Below, in pieces: positions 1 to 17,543 of a stretch of DNA of 64,000 nucleotides; position 1 is the stretch's first letter, and each line of letters begins with the position of its first letter. The DNA lies in contig CAVNZM010000003.1 of NCBI GenBank assembly GCA_963693365.1, positions 4,402,001-4,466,000 on the forward strand, read 5' to 3'. The stretch is from Amoebidium appalachense (Eukaryota > Ichthyosporea). The notes beneath the pieces were generated by a model. The model did no database searches, was not told the origin of the DNA, and was given only the letters and a program-made list of their open reading frames with translations. A program made the translations under genes and the position numbers.

Positions 1-858
1 ACTTGCTATCATATTCATGTTGCTAACAATGCATACTCCTTTTGTACATCTATATATAATACTAGAACTATATGGAAGGCTGTCGCTCTTTTGCTTTGTT
101 TGAGTCTTTGCACCTGTATATTACAAGATCTTTGAATGCTTGGTGGTCGAGTTTGCCTGGGAGTTTGCCTGGGGATCCCGACGAGCGTAGAGGTTTGAAG
201 TGTCAGTTATTATTGCAAGATCTGTAAGCTGCACTTATTGTTAACGAAAATACAGTTGGTGTATGCAGGCACAAATCACGATTTCGTCTCGTTTGATCTG
301 GTCACCATTTGATTTCAGACAGGTACAACGGACTCAAATGTTGTATAACCGTTGGAACTGAGTTCAGACGTTCCACCACGACCGGCTATCGAACGCTCAC
401 GAGACACTGTCTGTATATACATGCAAAAGTACATGTGGCTAAGTGTATGTAGGTATGTAAATCAACTACGATATACTTGACCCAGACTCATTTCCAAGGT
501 TCCTGAATTTCGTGAAAGGGGATGATTTTGTAGGCAACGTACACGTAATACAATAATTCAAAACAAATGGCCTGGTAGAGTGCACTTTTCACTTGGACCT
601 GCCAGTAGAGTAGCACACAGACTGACAGAGGGCCGTAGTTGCAATCACGTCACCATCGTTCACTGCACAGAAAACCTAAGCCTACACGTGTTTTGTCTTC
701 GGAGTGCAAACTGAGTGTATGAGTTTTCAGCGATACCAAGTTGTCGTCGGTGCTCGTACAAGTTGCCTTTTTTTTTTTTTTTTTTGGTTACTGTCCACTT
801 GCTGAGGTCGTGAAGCAATCTTTTGTTACTGCCGTCCGCCGTTTGTAGGACTTCGAAA
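1..858. other. Upstream region, no gene seen
   Basis: Mostly unique sequence without a convincing exon or RNA gene. It presumably holds the promoter and 5' UTR of the HhH gene that starts at 859. An 18-nt T run lies near 768-785. No TATA box or conserved element could be assigned. Confidence 0.5.
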
Positions 859-6715
<5,857 letters not shown>

Positions 6716-6882
6716 ACGAATGGCCGCTGTCCAAGAAACCTTGATCAAGAAGCGGGCAGGATTTTGCGGTAAAAACATTGGGCATTTACTGATGTATAAC
6801 GACTTGTTCATCTGTATTTGATGTACATATCCATGTACGTGGGACACATGTTATGTTTCCGGATTGGCCGGAGGGAGCGGCC

Positions 6883-6888
6883 AATAAA
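6883..6888 (+). terminator. Poly(A) signal AATAAA of the HhH gene
   Basis: AATAAA about 170 bp downstream of the TAG at 6713-6715, in unique sequence. This is the first canonical hexamer after the stop. Confidence 0.65.
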
Positions 6889-7340
6889 GTGCATTGATCC
6901 CGTGTTTTGTAAGGAAATTCTAAGAGGCATGTGAAATTCGTGTATGTGTTGCAAAGGAAAACGGTGTATGCACATGTATGGCGGCCGGCATGTGCATGTG
7001 AATCATTGCGGGGTGTTTGTAATTATAAGCTCGATATGATATCATTATAATCATCTGGGCGCACACAACCCTCACGTGTGAAATGGTGACATAATTCATG
7101 TGATAATATATATATAAACAGCGAAATTGTAGCTCAAACATTTGCCGAAGTTCTTTGGAGCCGTTGTTGTTATGTAATATTAGTACCGAGGAAGGCATGC
7201 ATAATGATTATTATGTTGCAAGTTGCATCAGTACGTGTACATGTACGTGTATGCACTCATCCAGCCGATCCCGGCAAGCCATTTACGTGACTTTTGACCA
7301 ATCTGAAATGTTTTGCGCAAACACAAGGATGGACGTAACA

Positions 7341-7383
<43 letters not shown>

Positions 7384-7522
7384 TGTATCACTTTGTCATC
7401 ATATTTTCGATTCATTTCTGAGCTTCCCGTGCGCCACACACATGCACACACACACACACACACACGTTCACACACCTTGTATCACTTTGCCATCATGCTT
7501 TCCATTTATTTCTGAGTCGCGC

Positions 7523-7560
<38 letters not shown>

Positions 7561-8902
7561 CTGACAGCGGCTCAAATTTACTTCAACGCCACCACCACCA
7601 CACACACTGCCCACCCCACCGGGCCCGAGCCCACACAACGGTTTTCTAGTTCAATAAAATGGTACCCGCGCACCCTATACACATTCAAATGTTTGTTGCA
7701 TGCATTGTGTTCGAAGACGGGGATACAAGAAACAAGTAGGAATATCGGAAAAATTATGTATGGACCAATTATTTTCGCGCGATCGCATGATTAGCCATAT
7801 ATAGAGATTTGGGTGGGAAGTTTTTGCGCGCCAAAAAAGAGAGTTTTTATAACACTATGTATATAAAAAAGTAGGAATATCCCTATGCCAGTTATGGTTC
7901 GTGATAGAAAGAGCAAAATTCCATTCCATTCGACCAGCGGGCACACAGGCCACGCCCTGTTCATGTGCCGACCAGGACACATCACCATACATGGCTAGAT
8001 TACCAAATATAGCTACATATATTACCATATATAGTTATATTGACAAATATAGCTATGCTGGAATCAGAGCCGTTACATGCCAACCCCCCCCCCCCCCCCC
8101 CCTAGATTGCATCTGACGGGGTTCTAAATTTGACAATGAGACGGAAAGGAACGGCCTTCAAAGTTCATCGAACCCATTTATACTTTAAGACTAAGAATTC
8201 TTTCGTTCGCGGAGAAAAAAAAGAAACCGGGAAAAAAGGAAAAGATACAAGAGTAATTGGAGACACACAACCGGGAAAGCTATCAGACAGATACATGATC
8301 ATATTCACCGGTTTTCGTGCAAAGCGAAAATGAAACTTGGTATACCTGCCCGATATTACCAGAACAACTCAAGAAAAACGTTTCTGCAGATTATAGAGAT
8401 TCAACAAATCCTTTTTCGACATTCACCAACAACACAACATTCTTCAGTTCATTTCATCAACTTACAAACGCTTTCGATCAAATCATTCTTTGATGTGGCC
8501 TTCGTCCCATACTTTCAACTCCTCGAATCCGATTTCTTCATTGAGTTACACATCTCTTTTAGTGCGACGTTTTGTTTTCAGGCTGAGAAGTTGGCCCCAT
8601 GCTTCTCCCTGAGAACTGTGAATTACACAGGAAGTCAGAAACTATCTAATCGGGGCTTATACCAAAATAAGCATATCTCTGGGCCCCATGTGCACGCCCC
8701 CCTCCCCCCCCACCCCTCCCCCCCCCCCCCTCCACACACACACACACACACACGCACACAAAAAAAAAAAAAAAAAAAAAAAACGCCCTTGTGCGAGAAC
8801 ATAAAACATATGACAAACCCCTGCACCATTTCCCCGTCCCCTCCATAGTCATCCTCGCCATCTCCCTTCCCCTTTACATATAGAGACACCCGTCAAACGT
8901 GT

Positions 8903-8934
<32 letters not shown>

Positions 8935-8936
8935 GC

Positions 8937-8971
<35 letters not shown>

Positions 8972-9066
8972 CAGGGGATTTAGAATGGGGTAACAAGAAC
9001 GAGGTGCAAATTTACAGAACCCAAAGAGATGCAAGGAGCAGGAGAAGAGGTGGCGCCCACGCCCGC

Positions 9067-9143
<77 letters not shown>

Positions 9144-9200
9144 GGGGGGGGGAGGGGGGGGGGGGGAGGAGGGGGGGAGGGAGGGAGGGGGGAAGTTTAC
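6889..9200. other. Convergent intergenic region, mostly repeats
   Basis: Lies between the 3' ends of the plus-strand HhH gene and the minus-strand BBOX1-like gene. It contains (CA)n at 7350-7380, 7440-7465 and 7530-7557, an inverted AT-rich repeat copy (7720-7880), short C runs and (GT)n tracts at 8897-8971 and 9072-9138. The terminal exon and 3' UTR of the BBOX1-like gene must lie here, but I could not place the exon. The non-repetitive part at 8120-8650 has no recognisable coding potential. Confidence 0.5.
7720..7880 (-). repeat. AT-rich dispersed repeat, copy 2 (inverted)
   Basis: The reverse complement contains AAAAACTTCCCACCCAAATC and AATAATTGGTCCATAC, which match AAAAACTTCCCGCCCAAATT and AAATTATTGGTCCACAC at 45425-45500. 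This shows a dispersed element, not chance AT-richness. Confidence 0.6.
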
Positions 9201-9354
9201 CAGCAAGCTGGCTTGTGAAGTCACATGTGTCGACATAGCATCCCTGCAGCAGGCGGGGATACCTCTCGTCAAACTGGGTGCGGGCATGCAGCACACGGTG
9301 GTTGTCGAACACAACACAGTCACCCTGCCATGGAGATTTAGTGGGTTGGTCGGT

Positions 9355-9427
<73 letters not shown>

Positions 9428-9692
9428 ACATGCATCCAGTGGGTATGATGGCATGCAAGCGAGTGAACGGAAAGATCCTACACACTGTGGGTTGCCACTA
9501 TCCCTACCTTCCCTCTTTCTCCCTTACCATCCCGCCCTCTCCCCCCCCCTCCCTACACCACCACCACCACCACCACCACCACCCCCCCCCCCCCCCCCCC
9601 CCCAAACAAAAAACCCCTTCTTTCTCCCTTACATCCCCCTCCCCCAAAAAAAAACAAACAAAAAAAAATTGGATAATGTAATTGAGTGTCCG

Positions 9693-9726
<34 letters not shown>

Positions 9727-10172
9727 GGGGGGGGGGGTAATGAGTGAGCGAGAGAGTGATCGAGAGCGCAAGCCAAAAAGTGAGCGAGCGAGAGAGAGAG
9801 AGTGTGTGTGTGTGCGTGTGTATGTGTGTGTTTGCTTAAAAGGGTTGACTACATACCGGGTCCATCCTGACAGCGAGCTCAGCGGCTGGGTCACGGCACA
9901 TCTTGGTGAACAGACGGTAGGCACGGTAGAAGTCAGTCATCAGCTCCACCGGTGCATCAAGGGACCCCTGAAAACAAAAATGTTAGAACAAGAATGGGGC
10001 GAAATGTGAGGCATACAGTAGGAGGAAAGATTCTCAGAACTGGTAACGAAAGGCGAAAATGGGGGAGGAAGATAAGAAAGAATGCAACATGGGTGGATTC
10101 GTTGTTGTTGTTGTTTGGACGGGAGGGGAGGGGAGGGGAAGGGAGGGGAGGGGAGGGGGCTGAGGGAGGGAG

Positions 10173-10206
<34 letters not shown>

Positions 10207-10299
10207 TGGGAGAACTAAAAGCCATACCTTACACGCACGCACCCATACCCCATACACAGGTGTGTAGAAACATACATATGCAAGTATTAACACGTGATC

Positions 10300-10352
<53 letters not shown>

Positions 10353-10993
10353 ACTCTCTCTCTCTCTCTCTCACCCTCCCCACTCCCACCCACCCACCCC
10401 TTCCACTCCTTTTTTCTTTTCTTTCTAAAAAACCAATCCCCTACGTCAGGCACACACCTCCCATGATGGGGAGTAGTGCAGCTTGTCGAGAGATCCATCG
10501 CCGTGCAAAATGATGATCTTAAACATACACATGCAAATATTCACACGTACCCCCCCCCTCTTCCTCCCCCCCTCCCCCCCCTTTGCTTCCCCGACTTCCC
10601 CCCCTTCCCTCTTCATGTTTTTCCCGTCGCTAGCCATAACACACACCTCCCATGGTGGAGAATAGTGCAGCTTGTCGAGGGATCCATCGTCGTGCAGAGT
10701 GATAATCTTGTGCTTAAACCGTCTGTGCTGTGTGGCAGTGCGGTAGTGGTAGGTCACAGGCACACGGCTAAGAATGTCAAAGGCTTCGGGCTCCTGCAAA
10801 ACGAAAAGATGATGTTAGAAGAGGTGTAGAGGGGGGGGGGGGGGGGGGGAGGGGGGGGGGGGGGGGTTACAGAGTACACATTTAATGACGGACAACATGA
10901 TGCAAGATATGCAAATAACAGACAACGAGCACCCCCCGGGTGGGGGGGGGGGGGGGGGGGGAGAGGGGGGGGGAGGGGGGGAATATCAATTCC

Positions 10994-11081
<88 letters not shown>

Positions 11082-11377
11082 CGCGCGCGCACGCGCACGC
11101 GCGATTGTGTGTGCATGTCCATAAGCGCCAGTTTGAACTCCTTTCTTGTATAAATGCATCTGTGCGCATGCACATGCATGTGTATGTGTGTGAGCACGTG
11201 CACACACAATCACCCACCTTCGCCCTGAGCTGTGTAGCGACATGGAAGCCATCGACCAGCTGTGTGACCCCACCGGGTGCTGCCCTAAGACAGTGTAGGA
11301 GCTGCACCCCGGGTGGGTTCTCAAAGTACCTGCACGGGCAATGAAAAAGTAAAAGGCCAGCCTGTCCGTCTCTCTCG

Positions 11378-11450
<73 letters not shown>

Positions 11451-11596
11451 CGTGTGTGTGCTAAACCTTGGGCCTGTGTGGTGGCTCTATTGAAGAGTGT
11501 TTGTGTAGAGAAGGACAGATGGCATTGGGACACGGGTGTGTTTCTTTCCTTTTGCACATCTCCTCCCCGCTGGGGGGGTTGCGGGTTGAAGCTTTT

Positions 11597-11627
<31 letters not shown>

Positions 11628-12106
11628 GGGGGAGGGTTTTAATGGGTCACAGAGTACGAAGTATGCACACGAGCCGGACAACAAGACCGCAGTGGGGAGG
11701 GGAGGGGGGGGGGGGGGGGGGGGGGGGGGAGGGGGGCAACAAACCTCAGGTCCTGGTGGAGGGGCAGTGCGAGGCTGCTAGAAGCAATGTTCGATGGGTT
11801 TGGGGTGTACTCCACCTCCCACGTCATGCCGTAGAACGTGTTGCGAAGGGGGCCCATGCGCTCGGCTACCTTGCGAACGTTGCCTGTGCACACAACAGCA
11901 CCAATAATACGTGTGAGTGGGCAAAATACGAAGGGATGAATTGTCAAACTATCCACCTTTGATAAATGGGATGATATGGCTGCAAAACAGAGGCAAGTGG
12001 GACCTAAATTATTCCCCCCTCCCCCCCTCCTCCTCCTCCTCCACCCCACCAGCTCTCTTCCCTCTCTTCCCCCCCCCCCCCCCCTACCCCATCACCCCCC
12101 CCCCCC

Positions 12107-12137
<31 letters not shown>

Positions 12138-12527
12138 AAAAAAAAAAAAACATCCACCAACCGCACCCACAGACGCTACCCATCACCACCACACCACACA
12201 CACACACACACGATCTCTCTTTCTCTACCCCACGACACACACTACCCCAAGCCCGCCCTGAACAAGCGTCCATAGTAATAAAACAATAAAATAAAACAAT
12301 TAAAACCATCCACCCCACTGCTCACACAAGAAAGGAAAATAAGGGGGAAAAAAGAAAAAAACCAAAAAAAAAAAACCGTAACAGGCATTAACCCACCTAG
12401 TTTGTCTGGCATGTTACGGACAAAGAAGAAGCCCAGACGGTGAAGGCTCTCAAGGCTCTGGTGGTGGGTCATGAATATCAGAAATACCTTTATCGCTCCC
12501 CCCCCCCCCCCCCCCCTCCCCCCCCTC

Positions 12528-12571
<44 letters not shown>

Positions 12572-13913
12572 AGGGAAAAAGACCCCCACAAAAACACCGT
12601 ACCAGCCAGTAGAGTGCCCCAAATGCACAACCATCAAAAAGGACAATATTATCACCCCGGCAGCTCATTCAGCAATTTCCCATCCCACCCTGCATCCATT
12701 CCCCCCCCCCCCCCCCCCCTCCCCCCCCCCCCTTTCAACACACACATATGCACACACACACAACCCCTCCCCCCCCCCCCCCCCACCCCCGGCCCGCCCT
12801 CGGGCACTTCCTGTGCCCCACCACCGCCCACCGCCACAGCAACGACTCCTACACATGCATCTACTCTACCACCCCCCCCCCCTCCCTCCCACCCACCCAC
12901 ACACTCACTCTCACCTCTACCCACCCATCCACACACCCTCACCCCTGCCCAACCACGCCCACCCACCCACCCACACCCACCACCAACCTACCCTATGCAG
13001 GGCCTTGTCGCTGGAAGTGAAGTCTGCAAACTGCACGTCGGGTATGTCTGCCTTCAGGCTGCCGTTCCAAAGCATCTGCTTGCCTGCACGGCGCTCCTGT
13101 GTGGGATAAAAAGCTCGTTCGTTCAGCACAGGCAGCTTATGGTGTGGTTGTGGAAGGCTAGGAAATTCGGCAAGTAGAGAGACCTAGTTCTCACCGTATC
13201 TGTTTAATGTCATAGTCTTTCGCTGCCTCCTTTAGTTAACTGGTGGATACGTGGTCCCGGGAGCCTACCTTACCAACACTATGGACTGAGTTCATTGTGC
13301 AAACATGGCAGGTGAAAATTGAATTGGCATGTTGTGTGTGAGGGAGGTTGGCTGGGAAAACCAAAATGAAACAATGGTGGACCATTGGAAATCAGATGGA
13401 AAAAGGCGCATAAGTGAGGGGACCTTGCTAAGAAGAGGGAGAAGGAGGAGAAGAGGGGGAGGAGGGGGGAGGGGAGGGGGGAGGCAAGAGGATTGAGAGA
13501 ATGTGGCTTTCATGTGGATGAAATATGATAATGTGTCTGTGTGTGTGTGGGTGGGTGTTTCTGTGTATTTCTCTTCGCATTTCCGTTTTGAGAGCTTTTT
13601 GCGGTGGGATAGGTGGGGAGTGGGGGAGGGGGGAGGGGGGAGGGGGGGGGGGGGAGGGGGGGAGGAAGGGGGGCTTTTACGTCGTGCAGACCCACACGGA
13701 GGGAGCGGCAGTGGGAGCGCAACCAGTGAAGGTTATACTGACTCACATGGGTGTGCCTGCAGAGAAAGACGATACGTGTTGATACCGAATGGCATATTTC
13801 AGGAAACCGGGACAAAAAGATCCAAAAAACTTGAAAGGAACAAATCAAAGGAGGTAGGGATAGTGGTGATGGTGGAGGCACCTGTTTGTCTTTTCCTTAC
13901 ATCCTTCCAAGAG

Positions 13914-13991
<78 letters not shown>

Positions 13992-14933
13992 GTGCGTGTG
14001 TGTGCGTGTGTGTGTGTGTGTGTCTGTGTGTGTGTGTGCGCGCGTGCGCCCCTGTGTAGCCCCCCGAGTGGGGTGAGGGGTTATGTTCGATATGCAACAC
14101 ACAATGTAACGGAACACAGCAGAAACTGCTGTGTAACAATGGAAAACCCAACACATAACAACACAGTGAGTGCAGCTGGAGTGTACACACACGTTTCTTT
14201 TTCTTTTCTTTTCTCCCTTTTTCCTTTTTTATTTTTTTTTTGAAGGGGGGGGGGGGGGGGGGGTTATGCCATACCCATTCTCAGCCCACTCAATGGTTAC
14301 AGCGCTGTCGTCTACCATCGGCTCATGTGCTGGCTGACAAACCTCTGGCAAGTCCGCAACACACACTAGCTGCACGAGAAAATATCTGTGAGCGACTGCA
14401 TTTTCCCGTTTGATCGAAAAAAAGGCTGGAGCATAGAACGTAACTGAACCTCTTTACTTCAATACCCCTCACATGACTACACACACACACTCCACAGAGC
14501 CCTCTGTGTCGTCTTCTCTCTTTCTACTTCTTCTCCCTGCGCGGCTCGTAACTCCCTCCCCCTTTCTCTCTCCCTCTCTCTCTTCTCTCTCTCTCCCCCT
14601 CTTCCACCCCTTCAAAAAAAAATTTTTAAAACACCAGCCTACCTGTTCCTCCACCATCCCTCACTCCATCCCTCGGGTACCACAAAGTCACATTGTCGTG
14701 CACGTTCAATAATCATGAAGAGTCTTCACATTTTAGTTTCTGATTGAAACGTCCGACCTCTAAGAGGTTAAAACGTGAACTAATTGAAGCAAAAGTTAAT
14801 TCCTCCCCCCTCCCCCCCCCCCCCCCCCCCCCCCCCCCTCCCCCCCCCCCCCCCCCCCCCGTCCCCCCCCCTCCCCTTCCCCCACCTCTTTTCCTTCCCT
14901 CCTCCCCATCCCTTCCCCATCCCTTCCCCCACC

Positions 14934-14974
<41 letters not shown>

Positions 14975-15065
14975 GCTACCTTCTGCTTGGACTCTGGGTG
15001 GCAGCAGTTTGGGCAAGTGCAGTTGTCCCGCAGCCACGTGGTGTGGTATTTGCTTACGTGCCCGT

Positions 15066-15108
<43 letters not shown>

Positions 15109-17543
15109 TTATATGTGAGTGTGGGTGGGTGGGTGAGCATAGTATATGTGGGTGCGTGCACGTGGGGTTAGTGTGTGGTGTGTGAGGGTATATGTAAGGT
15201 GTGTGTGTGTGTGTATGCATGTATCGTGTTCAGGTACACCGTCGTGCGTGTGTATGTGTTTGTGTGCATGTGCGTGTATAGTGTAAGTGGCTGAATCCGT
15301 GTGTGTGTGTTTCGGGGGGGAAGGGGGGACGTGTGTAAGTGTACGTGTGCGCGTGTCGTCTGCCTGTGTATGCGCGTGTCGTCTGCCTATGTGTATATGT
15401 GCATTTTAAGTAGATTTGAATGGATATTGATGTGCTTGTGTTTAGAGAGGGTGGGGCGGGGGGGGGGGGGGGGGGGGGGGGGGGGGTGCTGGAGAGGAAG
15501 GGGGGGGGGGGGGGGGCTGCCAAGAGGCCGCCAAGAGGGGGGGGGGGGGGGGGAGGAGACGAGACACTCGAGTATGGCACGACATTAGCGCGACCGTGGC
15601 TAAGTGGTCAAGGCGCTCGGACGTTGTGGTCCTTGAGTATGCTGGTTCGATCCTGGCCCTCCCCAACTTTCAAATGGGTTTTTGGTTTTCTAAGCCGTGA
15701 CGTCACGAACTGCACTGGCCTCTCTGACGTCATCTCGATAGTGCGCTACGGAGGTTTTTCATCCGACCCATCCGGTGGATCGAGCAGTCGTAGTTCCGGG
15801 CCAAGATCTGCGATGGCCTCTCTGGGCACGGTCTTCCTCCGGCCTGGCGCACGGGCCACGGTGTCAAGCCAAGGTGTCACCACGTTAACAAGGGGTCCCC
15901 GGCAAAACAGGCAGTTGATTCCCGCCGCAGCACTAATCATTGGGGCCCATGCGATTGCAAATTTGACCTCGATCTAGGCATCATCTCCTTCGGCCCCCAC
16001 GCGCGCAGCATGGCACAGCACCCCTCGTCAGGGTGCTTGGCCGATCTCGTCGCAAAAATCATTCGATCATCCTCTACCATACGGCATGTGATGGGTGCGC
16101 CTTCGGCGCGCAGCTCTCGGGGGGGGGGGCCTGGCGTCGGGCCGTGGGGGGTGCGGCGCGCCGTGTAGAGCCGGAAACGGGTCGGGTTGGCGGTGGGGCC
16201 GACCCGAGGTTGCTAGGATGTGAGTGACCGGATCTGCGCCGTCAACTGCTATTGATACCTAGTGATTGGAAGGGCTTGAATCTAAATTGGGTTTCTGGTG
16301 AAGTTGCTAAGGTTGGGCCAATAGCCTGTAGCCAATAGCTCTTAAGTTACATGCCGTGGCATGGTTTGTGATGCCCCCTGGATAATCAGTACCGTCTGTT
16401 ATGGCGTGACCAGGGTCCGATCGGCAGAGTGTAGGGGAGTTGTACCGCGGTGATCACATTCTGTACATCCGACTTATAGGCTTCGGGGCGGTTGTCGCGC
16501 AATGGGCTTGAAGCCGAGGGCTAAACCAATAAAATAAAAATAAAATAAAAGTATGGCACGACTCTAACATGTAAGAACCTAGCGACATGTTGCCTAAAAC
16601 ACATCCTATCACACCACTATCTCCTCCACAAACTCCCTTTGCCCCATCCTTTCACTTACTGCACACGAACCTGTAAAACTACTCTTACTGGCCCTCCTGT
16701 CCCAGCATTTTTTAATTACTGCACATTCATCTATCCCAGTTCGCTAATTGGCTCTCCTATCCCGGCACTCTTTCTTCCCTCCCTCTTCGGAGATTTTTCA
16801 TAATCTGTTCACAAGCTAATCTTCCCGGCACGTCACCAACATTATTCCTGTGCTTGATACCCCAGACACATGAAGTGTATTTCGACGTCTGGACTTTGTA
16901 TGGTGCTTACCTGCCAAGCAACATGCAATATCTTGCCATCAATGCTGATGTGGTCCACGCCGTCGTCATCGTGCTCCTGCAACACGTAAAAGTCAATTAG
17001 TGGGAAGTCTTAATAAGCTAGCATTTCACGCTAGCCCTTTGCCGATAGGAACACTTTCCCACCTGAGCTAATCATGGTCATACGCTTTATTCACCGTTAA
17101 CACTAACATTTTAATTACAATACCAACAACTTCAATTCAGCAATTACCATCGCACTAGCAGCAGATGAGCGCTGTCTGCTTTGAAGAACAACATTTGGTC
17201 CTGCTGTTGGTTTCACACCGGGCCTCAGGGCCATGGAGGCAACTCTCCTGACGTTTTCCTTCTGCATGAGAGCGTTCGCAATGGCTGCAGAAGCTCCAGA
17301 CACCTATAACCACCATGGGAATTATGATTAGCAACGGCAACATGAAAAAGGACAAGAAAACAGACCTTCTGTGACAGAGTCACCAACAGCCGAAACGGCC
17401 TTCGGCTAACTGACGGAAACAGTAAAGTTGAGGGGAAAGCATTGCAACCCGAAAAACCAGTATTGTTGTTCTCAGAGCATCTCTTCACTTGCCTTGGTGG
17501 TGCTGCCAAGAAAGCCCTTTAGGGTCCTCGTTAGTGCAGACAT
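9201..17543 (-). CDS. BBOX1: Gamma-butyrobetaine hydroxylase-like 2-oxoglutarate dioxygenase (BBOX1/TMLHE family)
   Basis: Exons, 5' to 3' on the minus strand: 17543-17493, 17303-17148, 16976-16911, 15066-14980, 14369-14275, 13756-13681, 13096-12992, 12457-12397, 11883-11745, 11329-11218, 10793-10647, 9967-9857, 9324-9201. All phases agree (443 codons plus 1 nt); the terminal exon was not found. Residues 1-70 are rich in Arg, Ser and Ala and look like a mitochondrial presequence. The N-terminal zinc site is [13 protein letters not shown]. The double-stranded beta-helix iron site is LHQD, with the distal His in NHRVLHAR, whose Arg would hold 2-oxoglutarate. PPGVQLLHC and the KHKII block look closer to BBOX1 than to TMLHE. 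The expected role is the last hydroxylation of carnitine synthesis (BBOX1) or the first (TMLHE). Intron 1 is GC-AG (AAG|GCAAGT). Confidence 0.88.
9353..9427. repeat. (GT)n microsatellite upstream of BBOX1-like exon 13
   Basis: About 36 GT units on the plus strand, so (AC)n on the sense strand of the gene, ending about 30 nt before the acceptor of the exon at 9324-9201. Confidence 0.9.
10449..10528 (-). pseudogene. Decayed duplicate of the 3' half of BBOX1-like exon 11
   Basis: About 65 bp here repeats the 3' half of the exon at 10793-10647. It keeps the frame ([18 protein letters not shown]) and the GAG|GTGTGT donor, but lacks the 5' half and its acceptor. The true copy reads [18 protein letters not shown]. 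Downstream intron sequence (AAACATACACATGCAAATAT) recurs again at 10269-10300 as AAACATACATATGCAAGTAT, so the duplication includes intron. It could be an alternative exon only if the weak AG at TTTAAG|ATC is used. Confidence 0.65.
10864..10932 (+). repeat. Poly(G)-bracketed repeat, subfamily 1 (diverged)
   Basis: TTACAGAGTACACA followed by GACGGACAACATGATGCAAG, bracketed by G runs at 10831-10866 and 10939-10960. Matches the order of blocks in the copy at 48789-48893. Confidence 0.5.
10999..11100. repeat. (GT)n then (GC)n microsatellite
   Basis: About 36 GT units followed by a (GC)n/(AC)GCG patch in the intron between BBOX1-like exons 10 and 11. Alternating purine-pyrimidine of this kind can adopt Z-DNA. 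Confidence 0.9.
11641..11690 (+). repeat. Poly(G)-bracketed repeat, subfamily 1 (partial)
   Basis: GTCACAGAGTACGAAGTATG then GAGCCGGACAAC, with G runs on both sides (11607-11631 and 11698-11736). The AGTACGAAGTA core is shared with the copies at 48789 and 63656. Confidence 0.5.
13917..14042. repeat. (GT)n microsatellite in a BBOX1-like intron
   Basis: About 35 perfect GT units followed by interrupted (GT)n and GCGCG; (AC)n on the gene's sense strand. Confidence 0.9.
15584..16549 (+). mobile_element. tRNA-headed retroposon (long SINE-like) with 13-bp target duplication
   Basis: The element is flanked by AGTATGGCACGAC at 15571-15583 and again at 16550-16562. The 5' end carries pol III boxes: A box TGGCTAAGTGG (15597-15607) and B box GGTTCGATCC (15644-15653), about 50 bp apart as in tRNA genes. 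The 3' end is an (AAAAT)n-like tail (16529-16549). At about 966 bp it is long for a SINE, so the ~850-bp body after the tRNA head may derive from a LINE or another gene. No long ORF was recognised. It lies inside intron 3 of the BBOX1-like gene, antisense to it. Confidence 0.85.

Noticed and set aside
8330-8848. 172-codon open frame downstream of the BBOX1-like gene
   Set aside because: No family resemblance, ends in C/CA/A repeats, and overlaps the expected 3' UTR region of the opposite-strand gene.
8990-9060. Terminal exon of the BBOX1-like gene
   Set aside because: No AG acceptor exists on the minus strand between 9190 and about 8880; candidates further on (8860, 8660) give peptides unlike the family's C-terminus.
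15597-15670. tRNA gene at the start of the retroposon
   Set aside because: A and B boxes are present but the acceptor and anticodon stems do not form properly; it is the head of a retroposon with its own target duplications.
15746-15940. Minus-strand 64-codon frame ending [10 protein letters not shown]
   Set aside because: Inside the retroposon body; no continuation and no known domain.
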